Source: a virus. From it: DNA of 25,513 nt. The stretch lies in IMG/VR virus record IMGVR_UViG_3300017727_000141, positions 1-25,513 of that record; one strand, written 5' to 3'. Shown piece after piece: positions 6,367 through 13,837 of this stretch (positions are counted from its first letter, which is position 1; each line of letters starts with the position of its first letter). The translations under genes and the position numbers were made by a program. The notes under the pieces are model-generated. The model did no database searches, had not been told where the DNA came from, and saw only the letters and a program-made list of their open reading frames with translations.

Positions 6367-6487
6367 ATGCGCTTGGTGCGAAAAGCCAGTTAATCTCAAC
6401 GGTATGTTTACCTGTGATGGGGCAGGCGAAACGCTGCACATAGAATGCTTTAATAAAAGATGGGAATTGCTAAAAAATGAAGGTTGA
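6305..6487 (+). CDS. Small LIM/zinc-finger-like protein
   Basis: A 60-residue protein with a strongly basic N-terminus (KRKKKKQQK), a Pro run and a zinc-binding pattern CAWC (22-25), Cys37, then HIEC (45-48), spaced as in half of a LIM or treble-clef finger. It ends in a charged helix. Basic leader plus zinc finger suggest nucleic-acid binding. The 62-base overlap with the upstream gene is unusual, but the motif is convincing. Confidence 0.65.
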   Translation: MFKRKKKKQQKDVPPPPRFDKCAWCEKPVNLNGMFTCDGAGETLHIECFNKRWELLKNEG

Positions 6488-6698
6488 TAAAAACGTTCCT
6501 ATACCTAATAAGGGCGTATCGGGTAAGATGAACTTTATATCTGATATGAAGCGCGGTGAAAGTATCTTTACAGAAGATAGATATCAGCGCGACAGTATTC
6601 GTTCTGCGTTTAAATATCGTGGCTTGCACTGCATGACCAGACGCGAGGGTAAGGGCTGGCGCATCTGGCGCATAGATGAAAAAGATAAATTTATCTAA
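6477..6698 (+). CDS. Conserved-type small phage protein (73 aa)
   Basis: A 73-residue basic protein starting with MKVDKNVPIPNKG and ending GWRIWRIDEKDKFI. The layout (VPIP, then an MKRGES motif, then an Arg-rich helix, then a RxWRxD strand) matches a small family often seen in phages and annotated only as hypothetical. A DNA-binding role is possible. Its TAA overlaps the TAG of the convergent holin gene. Confidence 0.65.
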   Translation: MKVDKNVPIPNKGVSGKMNFISDMKRGESIFTEDRYQRDSIRSAFKYRGLHCMTRREGKGWRIWRIDEKDKFI

Positions 6699-6706
6699 TC
6701 TTTTTT
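6683..6706 (+). terminator. Possible weak bidirectional terminator at the convergent junction
   Basis: A 14-bp perfect palindrome (AGATAAATTTATCT) is followed by CTTTTTTC on the plus strand and by TTTTC on the minus strand. The stem has only A-T pairs apart from one G-C and must lose its centre to form a loop, so it would be weak. It sits exactly where two operons converge. Confidence 0.3.
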
Positions 6707-7081
6707 CTTTTTGCCAAAATCTAGCCCCAGATTTTTCATAGCGCGTTCACCGTACCAAAACCCCAGAGATAGCAGGTTAAGCTGCCATAGCATTTCCATA
6801 GCTTCATCGGATACGTTGCGCGTTAGAAAGCCGTATATAAACGCCCCTGCCAGAAAATAGGTTAATACAGGCCGCACCGTACCGCGCAAAATCTGGATGC
6901 TAATATGCACATCTTTTGCCGCGCCTTCATACTGCACCACAAAATCTCTAAATGTGCCTTCGGCTTTAGCTACCTCTGTTACCATCTGCGCTCTGGCCTT
7001 TTCTTTAGCCTTCGGGTCGGGTATCAGGTCTAGCGTCTTTTCTATAGCTGGCTGTAAAAGCGGTAATAGTGCCTGTATCAT
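6695..7081 (-). CDS. Holin, GTA-type 3TM holin family
   Basis: A 128-residue protein resembling the family known as holin of 3TMs for gene-transfer release. A charged N-terminal helical half (residues 1-60, with FVVQYEG) is followed by RGTVRPVLTYFLAGAFIYGF (about 65-84), a second hydrophobic segment LWQLNLLSLGFWYGERAM (about 98-115) and a basic end GKKKKD. It should form inner-membrane lesions that release the endolysin encoded just upstream, from which it is separated by one base. It is the last gene of the late block and its stop overlaps the stop of the convergent rightward operon. Confidence 0.75.
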   Translation of the reverse strand: MIQALLPLLQPAIEKTLDLIPDPKAKEKARAQMVTEVAKAEGTFRDFVVQYEGAAKDVHISIQILRGTVRPVLTYFLAGAFIYGFLTRNVSDEAMEMLWQLNLLSLGFWYGERAMKNLGLDFGKKKKD

Positions 7082-7082
7082 G

Positions 7083-7454
7083 CTAATAACTCCAAACGTT
7101 GCTGCGTGGCGTTTTTGTATAGATATCTAGGTGAATAAACCTATGATGCCCTTTCTGCGCTACGCCTACGCCAGTAAAGCCTAACTGAAAGGCTAAATAA
7201 AGTATGTGATAAGCCTCTTGACCATTACAGGCAATATCTACAGCTAGCCCCATAGTATGGATGCCGCCCTTATCTTTGGCTGCTTCTATAGGATGCGTAA
7301 TATCACGATAGCCGCTAGTTACTGTAATTGGCTTTCCATACTTATCGCGCAAGGTCTGTAGCTTTTCCATTAAAGCAGCGTCCATATCGCATTTGCCAGT
7401 ATGTGAGCAAGCAAACTCTTTTTCTGTAAAATTAGGATATTTAGACCAATCCAT
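7083..7454 (-). CDS. M15-family D,D-peptidase endolysin
   Basis: A 123-residue minimal peptidase M15 domain. The zinc motif HTMGLAVD (His66, Asp73) and the distal HLD (His108) are present, as is the substrate-side SGYRD motif. It should cleave cross-linking peptides of peptidoglycan at lysis. An M15 domain without a wall-binding domain is typical of phages of Gram-negative hosts. I place the start at the ATG at 7454 (TGATG overlap, AAGGG eight bases upstream). Extending to 7460 would need a TTG. There is no signal peptide, so export depends on the holin. Confidence 0.85.
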   Translation of the reverse strand: MDWSKYPNFTEKEFACSHTGKCDMDAALMEKLQTLRDKYGKPITVTSGYRDITHPIEAAKDKGGIHTMGLAVDIACNGQEAYHILYLAFQLGFTGVGVAQKGHHRFIHLDIYTKTPRSNVWSY

Positions 7455-7870
7455 CAGCAAAACCCTTCGCGCACAATTTGCACTGCTTTTTCCCAGCTAG
7501 CCATTTCTTTATGCACATCATCGAAAGCCGACAACGCATAACGCTGGCTGGTTTTATTGACTGACGCGGCTGCATAGAAGATGCACTTGCGTTCAAGTAG
7601 CGAACAATGACATAGGATATCATATTGGTCGTGCCTCAGTTTCTTTTTGCCACCAGAGCCATTATTAAAGTGATAACACCTACTGCGCCCGTCACTTTCC
7701 GATCTAGGCATTCCGCTTTTTACCTGTATCCGCAAAGCACCTATTTCATCAAATGCTACTAAATCATATCCATCGGTAGGAACGTGCGCGGCAGACCAGC
7801 CCTCAAAACCCATAATAACACTACAGGCTATCATCTCCCCTATCGCACCGCTTATAGTAGCTGATGGCAT
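7454..7870 (-). CDS. Putative PD-(D/E)XK nuclease inside the lysis cassette
   Basis: A 138-residue protein whose N-terminal third follows a PD-(D/E)XK pattern: GAIGEMIAC (Glu12 in the first helix), TDGYDLVAF (Asp36) and ALRIQVKSG (Gln49, Lys51), the variant D-Xn-QxK site seen in resolvase-like and restriction-like nucleases. Residues 60-80 are basic and glycine-rich (SRCYHFNN, GGKKKLR) and several cysteines follow. Its location between two lysis genes, with TAATG and TGATG overlaps, is unusual. It could be a moron-like nuclease for host DNA degradation or exclusion. Activity is inferred from motifs only. Confidence 0.55.
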   Translation of the reverse strand: MPSATISGAIGEMIACSVIMGFEGWSAAHVPTDGYDLVAFDEIGALRIQVKSGMPRSESDGRSRCYHFNNGSGGKKKLRHDQYDILCHCSLLERKCIFYAAASVNKTSQRYALSAFDDVHKEMASWEKAVQIVREGFC

Positions 7871-8049
7871 TAGTCTGCTTTAAACTTGTTTCTTATTTTC
7901 TGTACCGTTTCAGTTTCCCAGATGCGGATAGCAAACCAGATAATAGTCAACCCTGTAGCAATCACCGTTAGCATCTCTGGCAACATCCCCATCCATACCG
8001 CGCCTGTGCTGGTCGCAGCCGTTAAATCTATTGGTGTTTTGCTATCCAT
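7870..8049 (-). CDS. Small single-TM protein, holin-like (59 aa)
   Basis: A 59-codon ORF filling the apparent gap before the nuclease-like gene. The start at 8049 has AGGTGG at good spacing and the stop forms TAATG with the next gene. A hydrophobic segment at residues 24-43 (PEMLTVIATGLTIIWFAIRI) follows a short polar N-terminus, with a Lys/Arg-rich tail after it. This layout matches small class II or T7-type holins or lysis regulators. With a GTA-type holin downstream it might be an antiholin or a second holin, which is inference. Confidence 0.6.
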   Translation of the reverse strand: MDSKTPIDLTAATSTGAVWMGMLPEMLTVIATGLTIIWFAIRIWETETVQKIRNKFKAD

Positions 8050-8521
8050 TTATCCCACCTTTTAAATAGTCAGCCCATAAGTATATAGCATATATCCCCA
8101 CCGTTATACTTATACCACAAATCGCGCAAGCTAGCATCATTTCTCTATCTCTGCGCTTTTTGGCCTCAAACTTTAGCCTGTCTGCTTTTCTTTTACGCGC
8201 CATAGATAATTCACGCTGAAAAGCATCCCACGCACCTACCCCACCACCAAATAGCAGCATATGGCTACGCAATTCATCCATCGCCTTTTTGTGCGCTAGC
8301 TTTGCCTGACTAATTGCATAGGCTTCCTGTTCTGTGCTAGCCAGCTTTCGCAAAACACCTTTATGCTTGCCTGCCTCTGCAATTTGTATTTGCGCGTCCA
8401 ACTCACCTAACTTGCCAACACTAGGCATTAGGCTAGCAACATCTTTGCCAGCCTTTATACCAGTGCTAATAGCCCCTGCAATCTTTGTCACAGAGGCTGC
8501 AAGTGTGAGTATTTCTATCAT
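8042..8521 (-). CDS. Hypothetical protein with C-terminal membrane anchor
   Basis: A 159-residue protein. It starts with a weakly hydrophobic stretch (residues 3-25), has a long charged helical region (40-125, with a basic KRRDRE end) and finishes in a clear transmembrane segment (about 128-150). I do not recognise a named family, although similar proteins occur beside tail fibre and lysis genes of marine phages. It begins the lysis cassette and overlaps the small holin-like gene by 8 bases. A spanin-like role is possible, but there is no lipobox or periplasmic partner. Confidence 0.6.
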   Translation of the reverse strand: MIEILTLAASVTKIAGAISTGIKAGKDVASLMPSVGKLGELDAQIQIAEAGKHKGVLRKLASTEQEAYAISQAKLAHKKAMDELRSHMLLFGGGVGAWDAFQRELSMARKRKADRLKFEAKKRRDREMMLACAICGISITVGIYAIYLWADYLKGGING

Positions 8522-8529
8522 TATCTACC

Positions 8530-8886
8530 TTATGAGTAGGGATTATTACCGCAAGCAGCAGGCCAGCTAGCCTTTAACGCTGCAATATCGCTAGCACTAT
8601 CACCAGCCGTAGTAGCATCGCGCAGAGCCTGTTTATCGGCTACGATTTGCGTAGTATCTGCGCCAGTTTCCTGCGCTTTAATAAAATCTACGTCTAAAGC
8701 CTCTAATAATGGCTTGCGAACTTCGCGGATTTTATCAGCAAAGATTTCTTTTGCTTTTGTTAAATCTTCGGAAATAACGTTGCCAGATAATGACCACGCG
8801 CCCCGAAAATCACGATTAGATGGCACAGTTACTTCACTTGCGTTTGCGCTGTTCCCATCTTTATCTAGGATATATGTATCAACCAC
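8530..8886 (-). CDS. Tail fibre assembly chaperone-like protein
   Basis: A 118-residue protein. The C-terminal half (EIFADKIREVRKPLLEALD ... KQALRDAT ... ALKASWPA) follows the pattern of phage tail assembly chaperone/fibre assembly domains: R..R..LL...D, LRD, then WP. The start is a GTG at 8886 with AGGAG eight bases upstream. Position right after the tail fibre-like genes fits a fibre-associated role. It may alternatively be a small virion protein, since similar domains form the ends of some marine phage fibres. Confidence 0.55.
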   Translation of the reverse strand: MVDTYILDKDGNSANASEVTVPSNRDFRGAWSLSGNVISEDLTKAKEIFADKIREVRKPLLEALDVDFIKAQETGADTTQIVADKQALRDATTAGDSASDIAALKASWPAACGNNPYS

Positions 8887-8897
8887 TGTAAAAACTC

Positions 8898-9356
8898 CTA
8901 TGCGGCTAAATCATCTGTTATGCGCCAAGCGTTGCGCCATTCTCTTGTTTGCGGTAACTGCTGTTTTTTGCAGATGACCATCTTAGGGCGGTTGCCCTCA
9001 TCCCACGTTCTCCAAATGGATTGTGGTATGTCTTTTTGAATTAAGTATTCGATACATTCCTTTTCCGACATAGCTGACATCGGCTCTGTGTTATGTAGCA
9101 AATAACCGCGCGTATGCTTTTTAAAATCTGGCTGCGCTTCATCTTTAGCCAATTCCCAATAAACCCAAACAGGCGGTAAGATGCCGCCCTGTAGCGCACA
9201 GGCCATCCAATTAGGGTCTGGCACAAGTATTTTAGCGCACTCATCAATGCTGTCCTCATAGACCACACGGTAATCTGACTGATGCGGCTCAAGGTTTTCT
9301 TTTGCCCAGCCCAACCTATCCCAGAGATGTGTGCCTTTAAATTCAGGTGTTTGCAT
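8898..9356 (-). CDS. Hypothetical protein of the tail fibre region (152 aa)
   Basis: A 152-residue Trp-rich soluble protein with a distinctive ALQGGILPPVWVYWELAKDE segment (residues 54-73). I do not recognise a characterised family. It follows the third tail fibre-like gene and its Shine-Dalgarno (GGAGATTTGG) is encoded by that gene's last codons, so it belongs to the same translated series. Its high Trp content could suit carbohydrate binding or folding assistance for fibres, but that is speculative. Confidence 0.55.
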   Translation of the reverse strand: MQTPEFKGTHLWDRLGWAKENLEPHQSDYRVVYEDSIDECAKILVPDPNWMACALQGGILPPVWVYWELAKDEAQPDFKKHTRGYLLHNTEPMSAMSEKECIEYLIQKDIPQSIWRTWDEGNRPKMVICKKQQLPQTREWRNAWRITDDLAA

Positions 9357-9775
9357 CAGGCCAAATCTCCAAATACTACAGCTTGCCCTAAAACAAAATC
9401 AGTTGTTATTGCCCCTGTACTATAAACACCAGTGCTTACTTGAAACTGTGATGAAGTAAACGCTTCTGAGTGAGTTTGATCATAAGCACTGCTTGTGTCA
9501 GTGTTTGTCCCATCAGTGATAGCGTTATACGTTGCGTTATCCATTGCTGACAAAAAAGCCACTATTGATTTTCCAGACGTGCTATCTGTATAACTAGAAA
9601 CATTGTAGCTATTTACATTTGTTGATGTATCTTGATTATATCTGATACGAGCTTTTGCACTACCATTCACAACATACTTAACATCTACAGAATTAGGTAT
9701 TGATGAAGTAACACCGCCCACTGTTTCGGTATTTGTTGTTCCTTCAATAGTGTCTGCGATCATCTTGCCAGCCAT
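9356..9775 (-). CDS. Tail fibre-like virion protein, tandem paralogue 3
   Basis: A 139-residue Ser/Thr/Asn-rich beta-type protein. It aligns loosely with the two genes before it: KMIADTIEG start, AKARIRYNQ, NSYNVSSYTDS, FLSAMDNATYNAI, HSEAFTSSQFQ and the FGDLA end. Such short repetitive proteins in marine phages follow the tail tip gene and are thought to be fibre or receptor-contact proteins. The start is the ATG of a TAATG overlap. Among the three it is the most diverged, lacking the Trp/Cys pair of paralogue 1. Confidence 0.6.
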   Translation of the reverse strand: MAGKMIADTIEGTTNTETVGGVTSSIPNSVDVKYVVNGSAKARIRYNQDTSTNVNSYNVSSYTDSTSGKSIVAFLSAMDNATYNAITDGTNTDTSSAYDQTHSEAFTSSQFQVSTGVYSTGAITTDFVLGQAVVFGDLA

Positions 9776-10188
9776 TATGCTAAGTCTCCCAAATAATTTA
9801 TGCCTAAATCTAAATTATCTACTTGAGTAAAACTATCTGCATAAGCAACATTAGTGCGCCTCTTTTGGGTAGTGTTGAGCGTTGTAGAGTGTTCTGGAAA
9901 TAAAGCAAAACCCCAGCTAACCGCTTGACTTGTACCGTGTCCAAAAACATTGTAATTAACACTAGACATTAGATTTGTGACATTTAACTCCTGTTCTGAT
10001 GCTGCAACGTCTAAAAAACTAGATTCATTAAAGCTGTCGTTAACAGTTGGCACACTTTGGTCAACCTGACAAAAAGCCTTCACTAAGCCCTGTTGGATTT
10101 GAAAGGTGGCACCTCCACCTTCGCTCGTAACAGTCACATTGCCAGCCGCAGTCTTGCCAGTAAGCTTGTCTGTAATAATCTCACTCAT
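9775..10188 (-). CDS. Tail fibre-like virion protein, tandem paralogue 2
   Basis: I place the start at the ATG at 10188 (ATGA overlap, GGAG seven bases upstream), giving 137 residues beginning MSEIITDKLTG. A longer reading from 10215 would run back over the upstream gene. Shared features with paralogue 1 are VKAFCQVD, NDSFNESSFLD, NLMSSVNYNV and the LGDLA end. It is Ser/Thr/Asn-rich and probably beta-structured. A role in host contact is inferred from position and composition. Confidence 0.6.
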   Translation of the reverse strand: MSEIITDKLTGKTAAGNVTVTSEGGGATFQIQQGLVKAFCQVDQSVPTVNDSFNESSFLDVAASEQELNVTNLMSSVNYNVFGHGTSQAVSWGFALFPEHSTTLNTTQKRRTNVAYADSFTQVDNLDLGINYLGDLA

Positions 10189-10580
10189 GCTAGGTCTCCA
10201 AAGGTCTGTATGCAAGCTTGCTGTGAATCACGAGGTGCACCCGCATCTCTATTTCTCATAATTAACTGTGAAGCCGAAAACGCATGACTAAAATGCGCAT
10301 TAAATATATTATCGTTACTGACACTATCGCCTCTAACGGCTGCTGAAAAAGAATAGTTTACATCGCTCATAGCATTTACAAAAACGTAGGTGTAATCGCC
10401 CACGGCATTATCTACCGCGGCGCTTATATTGAAACTGTCTCTTACACCAGTTAAATCAGATGTTGCTGTTGCTGATGTGCCATCTAAATTACACCACGCC
10501 TTTGCCGCGTGTTGCTTAATCAGCGTGACAGGGCTAGAGCCGTCTGAAGCTACGATTGTATCTGCTTTTAATGTACTCAT
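10185..10580 (-). CDS. Tail fibre-like virion protein, tandem paralogue 1
   Basis: A 131-residue protein beginning MSTLKADTIVASDG, followed by AAKAWCNLDG, RDSFNISAAVDN, GDYTYVFVNAMSDVNYSF and a C-terminus ending FGDLA. This order (KADTI start, AAKAW, SFN, GDYT, AM.D.NY) is familiar from small virion proteins of marine phages. The start overlaps the previous stop (ATGA). Its last codons contain GGAGAC, which serves as Shine-Dalgarno for paralogue 2. Confidence 0.65.
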   Translation of the reverse strand: MSTLKADTIVASDGSSPVTLIKQHAAKAWCNLDGTSATATSDLTGVRDSFNISAAVDNAVGDYTYVFVNAMSDVNYSFSAAVRGDSVSNDNIFNAHFSHAFSASQLIMRNRDAGAPRDSQQACIQTFGDLA

Positions 10581-11032
10581 GCTATCACCAAATTACCGTT
10601 GACCGTCAACGTAACCCCTGTTGCCACTGTCAGGCTAAAGAAAGCCCCAGCGTTGTCACCCGATGCGATTGTGGTGTTTGTGTCTAGCTGTTGCTCATGC
10701 ACCCGAAAGATATCACCCTTGCCGTTAGTGGTATCACCTGTCGCACCGTTCTCGCCTTGAAAATAACCAGCACCGCCACCAGCAGCCGCACCAGCAGGGC
10801 TGGCAGTGTCTGCGGTCTGGTCTACGTCAAATAAATCAATCCACGCATCATCATCTGCATTACGCATTTTGAGTTTATTTGTGCTAGTGTCATACCATAG
10901 CTGGTAAGCGTAGGTAGTAGATGGCGCGGTTGCCCCAGCGTTAGCACTAACAATAGCAGCAAGCGCATTATTTAAATCTGTGCGCGTTGCTGGAAATGTT
11001 TGGTTGTCTATAACGTAATCGTGTTGAGCCAT
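10577..11032 (-). CDS. Tail fibre/structural protein (151 aa)
   Basis: A 151-residue protein starting MAQHDYVIDNQTFPATRTDLNN, then the motif TTYAYQLWYDTSTNKLKMRN, an Ala/Gly-rich hinge (about 78-92) and a beta-rich C-terminal part (LTVATGVTLTVNGNLVIA). This N-terminal module is common in structural proteins of marine phages and appears to be an attachment domain for fibres. Here it lies directly after the tip protein, separated by three bases, and is the likely base on which the following fibre-like proteins build. Confidence 0.65.
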   Translation of the reverse strand: MAQHDYVIDNQTFPATRTDLNNALAAIVSANAGATAPSTTYAYQLWYDTSTNKLKMRNADDDAWIDLFDVDQTADTASPAGAAAGGGAGYFQGENGATGDTTNGKGDIFRVHEQQLDTNTTIASGDNAGAFFSLTVATGVTLTVNGNLVIA

Positions 11033-11035
11033 CTA

Positions 11036-13834
11036 TTATACCCCTGTCGCAACATAATCAAATAATCTGTCTATTACCGTATTACTGCTATCTTTAAAGA
11101 CAATAGTAAACCCTGTTGCGCTTTTACTAGTTATAGCATAAAAATCACCGCTTTGCATATCGCCTACCGATATCGCTACAGCTTGCAGTGTCTTAAACGC
11201 TACAGGAAATGTAATTACCTTGCCGCTTGCCGCAGTGCCAGACTGTATATCGTTGTCTGATTGCTGTGTGTTAGCCATATTCATATTTATAACTAGTTGC
11301 TCTATCTGCGGTGTTTCATCGCTCTGTGTGGTCGTTAAAACGGCTTTAAACCTAAATGCTCGCGCTGTATAGCTGCCGACAATAAACTGGCGGTATGCGC
11401 CCCAAGTAGGGCTAGCCGCAGGATCATCGTCTGTAGTGCTTACAAATATATCTACATCGGTAGCACCTACGTTAGTGGTCGCGCCTGTAATTTGCGATAA
11501 CTGGTTTACTCGTAGCGTATAGGTAGCTTGCGCGGTATGTACTGCGCCTAAATCTATATAATCTTCAAATTCATAAGTGCCTGTAGCGGATACTGATGCA
11601 TTACCGCCATCAAACAAGCCTACTGCATCGTCAAAATTGCCAGATGCTTGGTCAAACAAATCCGAAGTATCTAGCTGCAATTTATCATCAACGATAACTA
11701 CGTTAGTTTTAGTGCCGCCAAAATCGGGATGCTCAGTTATGCTGCTAACATTCTGGAAGCCTTGCAGGGCAGATACCAGTACGATGCTACTATCTGCGTT
11801 TGCTGATTGACCGCCTAGCTTATCTTCTGCCTTGATGAAGTAAGTTCCTGTCTGCGCTGGTACGGTAGCCGTAGACGCAGGGCGTGATATCTTAGCCGCT
11901 ACTGTCTTAGCATTAGCATATGTTGCGCCAGTTGTTAGCGGTGAATGCCGCACAATATAATGTGAAAGCGTCTGGTCGGTTAAAGGCGTCCAGCTTAAAT
12001 CTGCGTTTTGACCGTTTACGTTTACGCTAAAGTTAGTAACATCGCTAATCTGCGTAGGTGTAGAGCCAATAGAATGCTGGATGGTAGTATATGGCGATAA
12101 GATACCCTGCTGCGATATAATACGCGCCCTAACATCGTAGGTAGTATTAGCGACCACGTTATGCAATTCAAAACGCGGGGATGATGATACGCCTAACGAG
12201 ATATAGTTAGTATCTGTCGATTTCTTTGCCTGCACCTCAAATTGATTAGCATAGACGCTAGTAGATGATGGCGTGGCTACCAGTACAGCCGTGATTTTTT
12301 GATTTACTACTTGCGCTTCATCTGTAGCCGTTAGCGTAGGGGCTGGCAGATTAAACGGTGATGGCAGTGTAGTATTATCTAGGCTAAATACTTTTTCGTT
12401 AGCGTTCCAATCATAGACCGCGCTATTATTCTCGCGCAGGGATAAATCTACAGCCAAAATCGGATCGCCTTGCTCACCAGATTTAACGCTAAATGACCAC
12501 TCAGCTACTTGGAAAACCTTTTGGTTAAATCCTAGACGAGAATTAGTTACATAAATATTATCGCCTACTGATATGTCAAACGCTTTTAAATTGCAGTTTA
12601 GCTGCATCGATACTTGTTGCCTGTTGCGGAATAAAACAATCTTAGCCAGCCTTTGCGCCATCGGACTAGATACTGTATAGGGCAAGTTATAATTTAAAAA
12701 CTTTCTGCTGCCTCCATCCTCTGCCTCAAACGTGCTGGATGTAAGCGCAGGATAATCAGCCGCAACGTAGTTAGTAACATCTGGCGAAAATATGCCCTTA
12801 ATCGCGTTATAATTATCGCGCTTTGAACGCTTCGTCTGCACATTAACAGTGTCTATGATATCATCTTCGTCTATAGTAACTGTAGGGGCTACATATTTAG
12901 CCACCTTTATAGTAAACTTGCCATTCACATAAGAAATAATCCCACCGCAACTTGTTACCATTTCTTCTAAAATACGTTTAGGGGCGTTGCTGGTTTGCAT
13001 TACACCGTGAAATTCATAGCGGTTTTCTGTACCACCAGCCGCAAGTGCTACACTTTCATCGCATATATTAGCAGCAGATATAAAATTTGTATCATTAACC
13101 TCTGCGGCTGATGCACCTACGCCATAAGTAGTATCCATAATATAGTCCCGGATACATAGCGCAGGATTGGGGCTATAAGCCGTAGTGCTAGTGCGTGGGT
13201 CGTAAACTTTTTTGCCTTCTACAAGTGCAGAAATGCTAGGGATGCCAGTAGGAAATGCGTTGGTGTCAAAATCTAATCGCGCATAAATATAGGCGATGCC
13301 AGATAGTTTATGATTAGCAGACCACCCTACCCCACTTTCTGCAATCAAATCTGCGTCTGCTGGCTGTCCAGCCGTACCCAAATGCGTATTGATACGCACT
13401 TTTCCAGCGTATTGAGATGGCGCGGTAACATTACCAGAGCCGTCAAGCGTCAAAGCCTGATCCTGTATGTAAATAGTATCGAAACTGTTTATCTCATGCG
13501 TTGCAACCAGAATAACAAGATGCAGTTTTTGGTCGCTGTCGGTGCTTTCTGCATGAGCCAGCAAGCCAGAAACGCGCGTTTTACCATATACAAACCTTCG
13601 CGGATGCGTAGGCTGTTTAATCATCTGCGTTCTATTTTGCGCGTCTGATGCGTAATCGTTATAATTTGGCAAATCAGGCGGAGGCGTTAAAGCTACATTT
13701 GCGCCTGCTAACGCAATTGTAGTAGCAGCCATAGCCCAATTACCTGTAAACGCATAAACTGCAGCGGTAATAAGGGTAGCGGGGTCTTGAATTGCTACCG
13801 TTACACCTCTAACAAAGCTGGAAAACCAAGACAT
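11036..13834 (-). CDS. Tail tip / host-specificity protein, lambda J-like
   Basis: A 932-residue protein. A hydrophobic, Ala-rich N-terminus (residues 1-50) leads to QPTHPRRFVYGKTRVSG (about 74-90), typical of J-type tip proteins, then a tail-hub region with TIDEDDIID near residue 325. Fibronectin type III-like stretches (FEVQAKKS, YDVRARIIS, ADLSWTPL) follow at roughly 510-680. The C-terminal 200 residues are Asp/Thr-rich and probably form the exposed receptor-proximal part. It ends the tail and contacts the host surface. It is shorter than lambda J (about 1130 residues) and may hand receptor binding to the small fibre-like proteins downstream. Confidence 0.85.
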   Translation of the reverse strand: MSWFSSFVRGVTVAIQDPATLITAAVYAFTGNWAMAATTIALAGANVALTPPPDLPNYNDYASDAQNRTQMIKQPTHPRRFVYGKTRVSGLLAHAESTDSDQKLHLVILVATHEINSFDTIYIQDQALTLDGSGNVTAPSQYAGKVRINTHLGTAGQPADADLIAESGVGWSANHKLSGIAYIYARLDFDTNAFPTGIPSISALVEGKKVYDPRTSTTAYSPNPALCIRDYIMDTTYGVGASAAEVNDTNFISAANICDESVALAAGGTENRYEFHGVMQTSNAPKRILEEMVTSCGGIISYVNGKFTIKVAKYVAPTVTIDEDDIIDTVNVQTKRSKRDNYNAIKGIFSPDVTNYVAADYPALTSSTFEAEDGGSRKFLNYNLPYTVSSPMAQRLAKIVLFRNRQQVSMQLNCNLKAFDISVGDNIYVTNSRLGFNQKVFQVAEWSFSVKSGEQGDPILAVDLSLRENNSAVYDWNANEKVFSLDNTTLPSPFNLPAPTLTATDEAQVVNQKITAVLVATPSSTSVYANQFEVQAKKSTDTNYISLGVSSSPRFELHNVVANTTYDVRARIISQQGILSPYTTIQHSIGSTPTQISDVTNFSVNVNGQNADLSWTPLTDQTLSHYIVRHSPLTTGATYANAKTVAAKISRPASTATVPAQTGTYFIKAEDKLGGQSANADSSIVLVSALQGFQNVSSITEHPDFGGTKTNVVIVDDKLQLDTSDLFDQASGNFDDAVGLFDGGNASVSATGTYEFEDYIDLGAVHTAQATYTLRVNQLSQITGATTNVGATDVDIFVSTTDDDPAASPTWGAYRQFIVGSYTARAFRFKAVLTTTQSDETPQIEQLVINMNMANTQQSDNDIQSGTAASGKVITFPVAFKTLQAVAISVGDMQSGDFYAITSKSATGFTIVFKDSSNTVIDRLFDYVATGV

Positions 13835-13837
13835 TAT

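Noticed and set aside
10593-10605. Near-palindrome GTTGACCGTCAAC at the end of the 10577-11032 gene
   Set aside because: It lies within codons for the C-terminal beta segment, is not repeated elsewhere, and sits too far from a gene start to suggest an operator.
13424-13435. GGTAACATTACC inside the J-like gene, resembling the operator core
   Set aside because: The half-sites are in the reverse order with a 2-base spacer and lie within coding sequence. It does not match TTACC-N5-GGTAA.
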